Assembly (NCBI GenBank): GCA_016206235.1 | Contig: JACQRZ010000022.1 | Location: 1-11,894, forward strand | Direction of reading: 5' to 3' | Source of the DNA: Candidatus Uhrbacteria bacterium | GTDB taxonomy: Bacteria; Patescibacteriota; Patescibacteriia; JACQRZ01 | Length of the DNA: 11,894 nucleotides | In this document: positions 7,797 to 11,894 of the stretch, one piece after another | How positions within the stretch are numbered: the stretch's first letter is position 1 | Layout: the number at the start of each line of letters is the position of its first letter | The notes under the pieces: generated by a model | Database searches by the model: none | Told to the model about the DNA's origin: nothing | Seen by the model: the letters and a program-made list of their open reading frames with translations, nothing else | Position numbers and translations under genes: made by a program

Positions 7797-7811
7797 AAAA
7801 CGTCAGATTCT

Positions 7812-7839
7812 AAAAGCTAAAAGCTAGAAGCTGTAAGCT
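7812..7839 (-). repeat. Four 7-bp AGCTTNN repeat units between the ATPase and CysB
   Basis: On the minus strand the units are AGCTTAC, AGCTTCT, AGCTTTT and AGCTTTT, followed by AGAATCT. The first unit overlaps the TAG stop of the ATPase gene (7838-7840). The array and a short GACGTTTT spacer fill the gap up to the CysB ATG at 7796. The unit, its orientation, its copy number of four and the AGAA that follows are the same as in the array at 4292-4361. Confidence 0.8.
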
Positions 7840-10030
7840 AAACAATAGGTACTTCAAACACCTCTTCTTCAATTTTTTCCTCTTTTTTCTCCGGCTTTCT
7901 ATTCTCATAGAGAGCCTCAAATTCTTCAAGTACCTGCTGAATGTATGTTGCGTATTTTGAACGACTTGTGTTGATAAGCTCGTTATACTCTTCCTCTGTC
8001 TTTTGAGGCGTTACCACATTCATGGTGCGCGCAGAAAATGCCGGAGGCGTTGAGCCGTTGATCGACATCTTGACATAGAGCGAGCGCACATCCAAGTTCA
8101 TAATATCGTGCCCGGAAAAACGAGGCGCAAACTCTTGCGCCAAGTACGCAGCATCATCGGCACCCATACGGAAGGTAATAATTGAGCCGACATTTCCAAA
8201 CACCGTCTCACGCGCGTTTTGCGACAACTGGCCTAAAAACTGATGGGACACCGTAAGGCTGATGCGGTATTTTCTCGCCTCAGACAAGATGTCATCAAAC
8301 GTCTTGGTTGAAAAATTCTGGAACTCATCAACATAGAGATAAAAATCTGCACGCTTCTCTTCTGCCATAAACGCGCGCTTCATGCCTTGCTGTTGAATCT
8401 TGGTAATGATCAACGAGCCAAGAAGCGCGGAATTTTCATCGCCAAGCTTACCTTTTGAAAGCTCGATTAAAAGAATTCTGCTGTTATTCATGATATCATC
8501 CAAGTCAACTTTATTTTTCGACTGCGCCACAATATTTCGGACCATTTCATTTGCCAAAAACTGTCCGAGCTTGTTCACAAGCGGAACAATCGCTTCGTTA
8601 TCGAACTTTTCTGACCAGCTGGAAAATTCATTTGCCCAGAACTTTTTTACCACTTGATCTTGGATGTGCTCTATAATCATCTGGCGGTACGGCCGATCGG
8701 TAAGCATTTTTTGTACACTCATGAGTGTCGCCTGCTTGAAATCCAAGAGCGCCAAAATGGTAAAACGAAACACGTGTTCAATTTTTGGCGACCAATCTCC
8801 GCCGAAAAACTTTTTAAAAATTTCGATCAAACTGTATGTTACCTGTTGCTTGAATTCACGGCCGACATTTTCTAGCGGATTAAAAGCAATTGGATAATCA
8901 AGATCCGAAGGATTAAAGTAGACGAGATCCTTGTAGCGTTCTTTTGGAATCCACTGCAGGGCTGCCTGAATAAGATCGCCGTGTGGATCAATAACGCACA
9001 CGCCTTTGCCATGAACAATGTCGTCGGCAATAAGCTTTTCCAATAATTTACTTTTTCCTGATCCGCTTTTTCCTACTGAGTACAGGTGGCGTCGACGGTC
9101 TTCGCGCATAAGGCCAAAGGTAACTTCGCGCCCGCGGAAATTGGTGGTTGCAAACAGAGAAATCTGGTCGGGAGGACACGTGTCCGCGGTGGGCAATGAG
9201 AGCGGCGGTTCTGCTTTTCGTGAAAAGAGCCAATCAACGCCACGGATTTTTGCCGTTGGATCGGGTGAGTGGAAAAATGAGGCAACTTCATCCGTAGTAA
9301 GCAGAAGGTTGCGCTCCATCACGCGATTGAGTACATTGTCGGCAAAGGACATAAGGTCTTTTGCGGGCTTTACTTCAATATGATTGCGCTCCGTTGAAAA
9401 CGGACTGAAAATATTCTCGAAATAATCGTAAATCGTGTTGAGATCTTTACGTGTCTCAGGGAAAAAATACAGAATGCGGATATCGGCCCGGAATTTCGGA
9501 TGAATCTCGCCAGCTTCTTGTTTTTCAGAAAATCCATATACACCTCCGCCGGTATCGCCCATCACTGTCTCATCCAAAGGATCAATCATCACTTGGTAGA
9601 GCATGCCATCGTTGGGCGGAACATCTGAGAGTAAGTTATAAAATGGCAGCAATGGGTCAGAGTCTGTCTTCCCTGCTACGCGCAAACTAAACGCCTTACT
9701 TCCCGCCAAATCCAAATAAAATCCAAGCGCTTGTTGCGGCAGCATTTCCGCGTCATCATAATCCGACACTTCGGCAAGTTCGATATCTGAAAATTCGGCA
9801 AAAACAAGCGATGTAAGAGCGCTGACAAGCGTCCTCTCTGCGACAATATAAAATTTAATGATATTCGAAAGAACAACGATTTCAAACGAAAGAGTTTTCT
9901 TTTTATTGAGCAACAAATGAAACAGGGAATAATAAAGCCGCTCGTATTTGGCGATACGCGCTTGAAGTTTCATTTCCTCTGTTTCAAAAGGAAAACGAAT
10001 GCGAAGGATGACTTTATTTTGTGTATTCAT
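7838..10030 (-). CDS. TraG/VirD4-like DNA-transfer ATPase (HerA/FtsK-type), no membrane anchor
   Basis: A 730-aa P-loop ATPase of the conjugative coupling-protein group. The N-terminal 300 residues are an alpha/beta region of unknown role. The motor domain has Walker A GKSGSGKS (320-327), the family motif VIDPHGD (346-352), Walker B YLYVDE (564-569), SHQFLGQL (595-602) and GNVGSIITFRMG (612-623). The tail (about 709-726) is rich in Lys and Glu. These enzymes usually form hexamers that move DNA or protein substrates. Classical VirD4/TraG proteins have N-terminal membrane helices; I see none here, so it is probably cytosolic or needs a membrane partner. No relaxase, VirB4 or pilus genes are in the window. 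It starts 6 bp after CysC ends, without a Shine-Dalgarno, so the two genes are almost certainly co-transcribed. VirB4 is a less likely alternative. Confidence 0.9.
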   Translation of the reverse strand: MNTQNKVILRIRFPFETEEMKLQARIAKYERLYYSLFHLLLNKKKTLSFEIVVLSNIIKFYIVAERTLVSALTSLVFAEFSDIELAEVSDYDDAEMLPQQALGFYLDLAGSKAFSLRVAGKTDSDPLLPFYNLLSDVPPNDGMLYQVMIDPLDETVMGDTGGGVYGFSEKQEAGEIHPKFRADIRILYFFPETRKDLNTIYDYFENIFSPFSTERNHIEVKPAKDLMSFADNVLNRVMERNLLLTTDEVASFFHSPDPTAKIRGVDWLFSRKAEPPLSLPTADTCPPDQISLFATTNFRGREVTFGLMREDRRRHLYSVGKSGSGKSKLLEKLIADDIVHGKGVCVIDPHGDLIQAALQWIPKERYKDLVYFNPSDLDYPIAFNPLENVGREFKQQVTYSLIEIFKKFFGGDWSPKIEHVFRFTILALLDFKQATLMSVQKMLTDRPYRQMIIEHIQDQVVKKFWANEFSSWSEKFDNEAIVPLVNKLGQFLANEMVRNIVAQSKNKVDLDDIMNNSRILLIELSKGKLGDENSALLGSLIITKIQQQGMKRAFMAEEKRADFYLYVDEFQNFSTKTFDDILSEARKYRISLTVSHQFLGQLSQNARETVFGNVGSIITFRMGADDAAYLAQEFAPRFSGHDIMNLDVRSLYVKMSINGSTPPAFSARTMNVVTPQKTEEEYNELINTSRSKYATYIQQVLEEFEALYENRKPEKKEEKIEEEVFEVPIV

Positions 10031-10036
10031 GTACTG

Positions 10037-11695
10037 TTAGCTGACAGAAGTAGTATAGCATGCGTCACACAGCACGGTAAGCGGCTGTGTTGGTGAGATC
10101 GAGGTTGTTATTGTGGTTGAACATATCGAGCATTGGCGCCCAAACAACCGCATAGGACCTCGCATATTCAAGCGCTCCCGATGACGGCAATTGAAACATT
10201 CGCGCGGAATCGGGACAGAGAAGCTTCGATAGAGCTCAAGTTCTTTTGAGGTAATTTTATAATTCTTTCCGCACTCAGCACATGCGAGAATTTCTTTTGA
10301 GATACTTTCTTGCACGTCCTTAATGTGATCAGGAATTGCGCCAAGCTGCATCGTCTCTTTGCCGCGCGTATCAGGCAGAGCATCATTCCAACGAAAACCT
10401 GCCGCAAGTGCTTCCTTCTTTGCCATAGGGTAATAGTCATTGGCTATACTCTCATTGTAGGCAAATGGAGCGAGCGAAAGAGGAAAATACGAACCCCAGG
10501 ATCCCTCTTGCTTCATAGATGTAATGATAGTTTCTCGCAGAGCGTGGTAGTCACTTTCTGAATAGTGTTTATTTAAAATGCAATACTGGCTCTTATTCAA
10601 GCCGTCACAACCAATACATGACGAACTCGCGCGCGTATTGGCGCAGTAGGCAATATCAGTGCCATTTTCCACATAGAGACTTGTCATAACCTTGTGTGAA
10701 AAACCTACCGCAACTGTCTCATAGAGCAGCTCGGAATCATAGCCGAAACCAACACAGTCGTAGGAGTCTTTGGCCGTTTTGGTAAAGTAGTTGTAGTTTG
10801 CGTTTTCGTTTTTATCGATTTCAAAAGAATGGTGGCAGTTTTTTGAGTCAACAATATAGTCACCAGAACAATCTTCCGATTTCATATTGTGAGTTGCCTT
10901 AAAGGGATGACTCGCGCTAAACTCTTCAAACTTCTTTTTCATCTCCTGAATCCTTTCAACACTTCCAACGATCTCGCCCACGCGTCGCTCGTACTCCTCT
11001 TTTGATAACGGTTCGTTGAAAAAATGGTACTCCTTGTAGCGCAAGTTCACACAGCCAAAACAGTTGGTGCATCCTGTACAGTCTCGCAAAAACCATGAGT
11101 CGAGACAGCTCCTCACATTTTGGCACCAGCGCACACCCGAAGAGTCATGCACGTTGACCGAACTATACGAGCGCTCAACATTCACTCCGTAGTAGCAGTC
11201 GATGGTATCGCGACACGAACGCATGCCGCGCGAGTACATAAGCATCTCGTTCTGCCCGCTGTTAAAGACCATATAGCAGTCCTTGTTAGATCCTGACCAA
11301 TTCTGATAATCCGAATTTGTATTCTGTCCGCCCGTAACGGTTGCTGCCCTTGGGACGCGAGTAAATAACTCGCCAATTTGTTCGAGAAAAGGGCGTGAGG
11401 GATCGTAGTCCATGGCGTAGCTGGCAGCATCCCATTTGTCAGAGTACCAGCAGCCATGGCAGTACACGGTATACAAAGCCTCCTGTGGATACATGGAAAT
11501 GATATTTTTCCCACAGAGCTGGCAACTTCTCGTATAGAGCGTGCGTTCGTTACGCCATACTGCCTTTTGCTTAAAACGACATATCGGACACTGCCGCGGA
11601 GTAGGCACACCCATTTTTGAGTAAAACTCGGCATTCTGAGGCATTACCACGTATTCGGTGCGGCATTTGACGCATTTCATCGGTGTTTCAGCCAT
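10037..11695 (-). CDS. Cysteine-rich bilobed zinc-ribbon protein, paralog C (CysC)
   Basis: A 552-aa protein with 32 cysteines, the most regular of the three paralogs. N-terminal ribbons use C8/C11 with C36/C39 (a zf-trcl-like ribbon with FY...VPTPRQCPICR) and C58/C61 with C79/C82. The DYDPSRPFLEQI linker (97-108) leads to lobe 1 (128-226), ending FGCVNLRYKEYHFFNE. A charged helix (231-260) precedes lobe 2 (275-376), ending IGCDGLNKSQYCILNK. Then come YFPLSLAPFAYNES (403-416) and mirror-image C-terminal ribbons (C472/C475 with C500/C503; C522/C525 with C543/C546). All eight cysteine pairs are present, so four zinc sites are expected. No signal peptide or membrane helix is seen. It opens a transcription unit behind a good promoter and is followed after 6 bp by the TraG/VirD4-like ATPase. 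Biochemical role unknown; nucleic-acid or protein binding is the usual job of such ribbons. Confidence 0.87.
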   Translation of the reverse strand: MAETPMKCVKCRTEYVVMPQNAEFYSKMGVPTPRQCPICRFKQKAVWRNERTLYTRSCQLCGKNIISMYPQEALYTVYCHGCWYSDKWDAASYAMDYDPSRPFLEQIGELFTRVPRAATVTGGQNTNSDYQNWSGSNKDCYMVFNSGQNEMLMYSRGMRSCRDTIDCYYGVNVERSYSSVNVHDSSGVRWCQNVRSCLDSWFLRDCTGCTNCFGCVNLRYKEYHFFNEPLSKEEYERRVGEIVGSVERIQEMKKKFEEFSASHPFKATHNMKSEDCSGDYIVDSKNCHHSFEIDKNENANYNYFTKTAKDSYDCVGFGYDSELLYETVAVGFSHKVMTSLYVENGTDIAYCANTRASSSCIGCDGLNKSQYCILNKHYSESDYHALRETIITSMKQEGSWGSYFPLSLAPFAYNESIANDYYPMAKKEALAAGFRWNDALPDTRGKETMQLGAIPDHIKDVQESISKEILACAECGKNYKITSKELELYRSFSVPIPRECFNCRHRERLNMRGPMRLFGRQCSICSTTITTSISPTQPLTVLCDACYTTSVS

Positions 11696-11720
11696 AGATA
11701 AGGTTTATGAAATTGTTTTA

Positions 11721-11749
11721 ATTGTAAAGGAAATAGCTCATTTTTGCAA
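11721..11749 (-). promoter_or_regulatory. Sigma70-type promoter for CysC and the ATPase
   Basis: On the minus strand TTGCAA (11744-11749) is followed after exactly 17 bp by TACAAT (11721-11726), five of six matches to the -10 consensus. Transcription would start near 11714, about 18 bases before the CysC ATG at 11695. The site lies between the rpsI terminator and CysC, so CysC is likely transcribed independently of the ribosomal operon. Prediction from sequence only. Confidence 0.65.
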
Positions 11750-11774
11750 TCTCATCAAGATATCCATCAAATGA

Positions 11775-11798
11775 AAAACCCCCGTTTCCGGGGGTTTT
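11775..11798 (-). terminator. Intrinsic terminator after rpsI
   Basis: A perfect 10-bp stem, AAAACCCCCG paired with CGGGGGTTTT, closes a 4-base loop that reads GAAA on the minus strand. On that strand the stem runs into TTTTT. It begins 8 bases after the rpsI stop codon. The flanking A and T runs could allow it to work in both directions, but no gene converges on it from the left. Confidence 0.9.
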
Positions 11799-11806
11799 AG
11801 CTGAGT

Positions 11807-11894
11807 TTAACGTTTGCTGAATTGTGGAGCTCTGCGTGCGCGTTTGAGTCCTGGTTTCTTTCGTTCTTTTACGCGTGGGTCGCGAGTCATAAAT
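11807..11894 (-). CDS. rpsI: 30S ribosomal protein S9, C-terminal fragment
   Basis: Only the last 29 codons are inside the window. The visible protein contains TRDPRVKERKKPGLKRARRA and ends PQFSKR, the highly conserved basic tail of bacterial uS9 that reaches into the ribosomal P site and contacts tRNA. The gene is cut off by the window edge, not truncated: its tail is intact and followed by a strong terminator. In most bacteria rplM (L13) precedes rpsI, so it would be expected just beyond the right edge. Confidence 0.95.
   Translation of the reverse strand, partial: FMTRDPRVKERKKPGLKRARRAPQFSKR

Noticed and set aside
11182..11634. A 150-aa minus-strand open frame within CysC
   Set aside because: It is a shifted frame of CysC, low in plausible secondary-structure pattern and without domain motifs, whereas the CysC frame matches its two paralogs along its full length.
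4366..11695. UGA recoding (Gracilibacteria-type code)
   Set aside because: TGA ends the flippase, GT4, CysA and CysB genes at sensible positions, two of them in ATGA overlaps, and no in-frame TGA interrupts any gene.

Overview
The window looks like a chromosomal segment of a Patescibacteria (Candidate Phyla Radiation, Parcubacteria-like) genome. Reasons: a short TruB without its C-terminal RNA-binding domain; 4-bp ATGA gene overlaps and few clear Shine-Dalgarno sequences; very large cysteine-rich zinc-ribbon proteins of a type I associate with CPR genomes; and a membrane-anchor-less TraG/VirD4-like ATPase. TGA is used as a normal stop (for example at the ends of the flippase and GT4 genes), which argues against the UGA-recoding lineages Gracilibacteria and Absconditabacteria. 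The taxonomic call is inference.

Layout. Bases 44-718 (+) carry truB, the only forward-strand gene. Everything else reads leftward on the minus strand. From the right edge these are: the C-terminus of rpsI (11807-11894) and its hairpin terminator (11775-11798); a good sigma70-type promoter (11721-11749); a cysteine-rich protein, here CysC (10037-11695); a TraG/VirD4-like ATPase 6 bp behind it (7838-10030); a 7-bp-period repeat (7812-7839); two more cysteine-rich paralogs, CysB (6144-7796) and CysA (4366-6147), joined by an ATGA overlap; a second 7-bp-period repeat (4292-4361); and a cell-surface polysaccharide block of a Wzx-like flippase (2845-4287), a GT4 glycosyltransferase (1814-2848), a 110-aa unknown (1462-1794) and a GT2 glycosyltransferase (693-1406). 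The GT2 gene runs 26 bp into the 3' end of truB.

How the genes may work together. The flippase and two glycosyltransferases are a partial surface-glycan or lipid-linked oligosaccharide module; no polymerase or ligase is visible. The more unusual part is the cluster of three paralogous proteins of 550-593 aa, each about 6% cysteine. Each is bracketed by paired zinc ribbons at both ends and has two central lobes with a DC ladder every 21-24 residues, suggestive of a beta-helix. One shares a transcription unit with a cytosolic hexameric-type DNA-pumping ATPase. No function is established for these proteins; an association with the ATPase in nucleic-acid handling is a hypothesis. The two intergenic repeats share the heptamer AGCTTNN (minus strand), sit exactly between a stop and the next start, and are the clearest non-coding oddity.

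No tRNA, rRNA, CRISPR array, transposase or gene-free stretch over 300 bases was seen.
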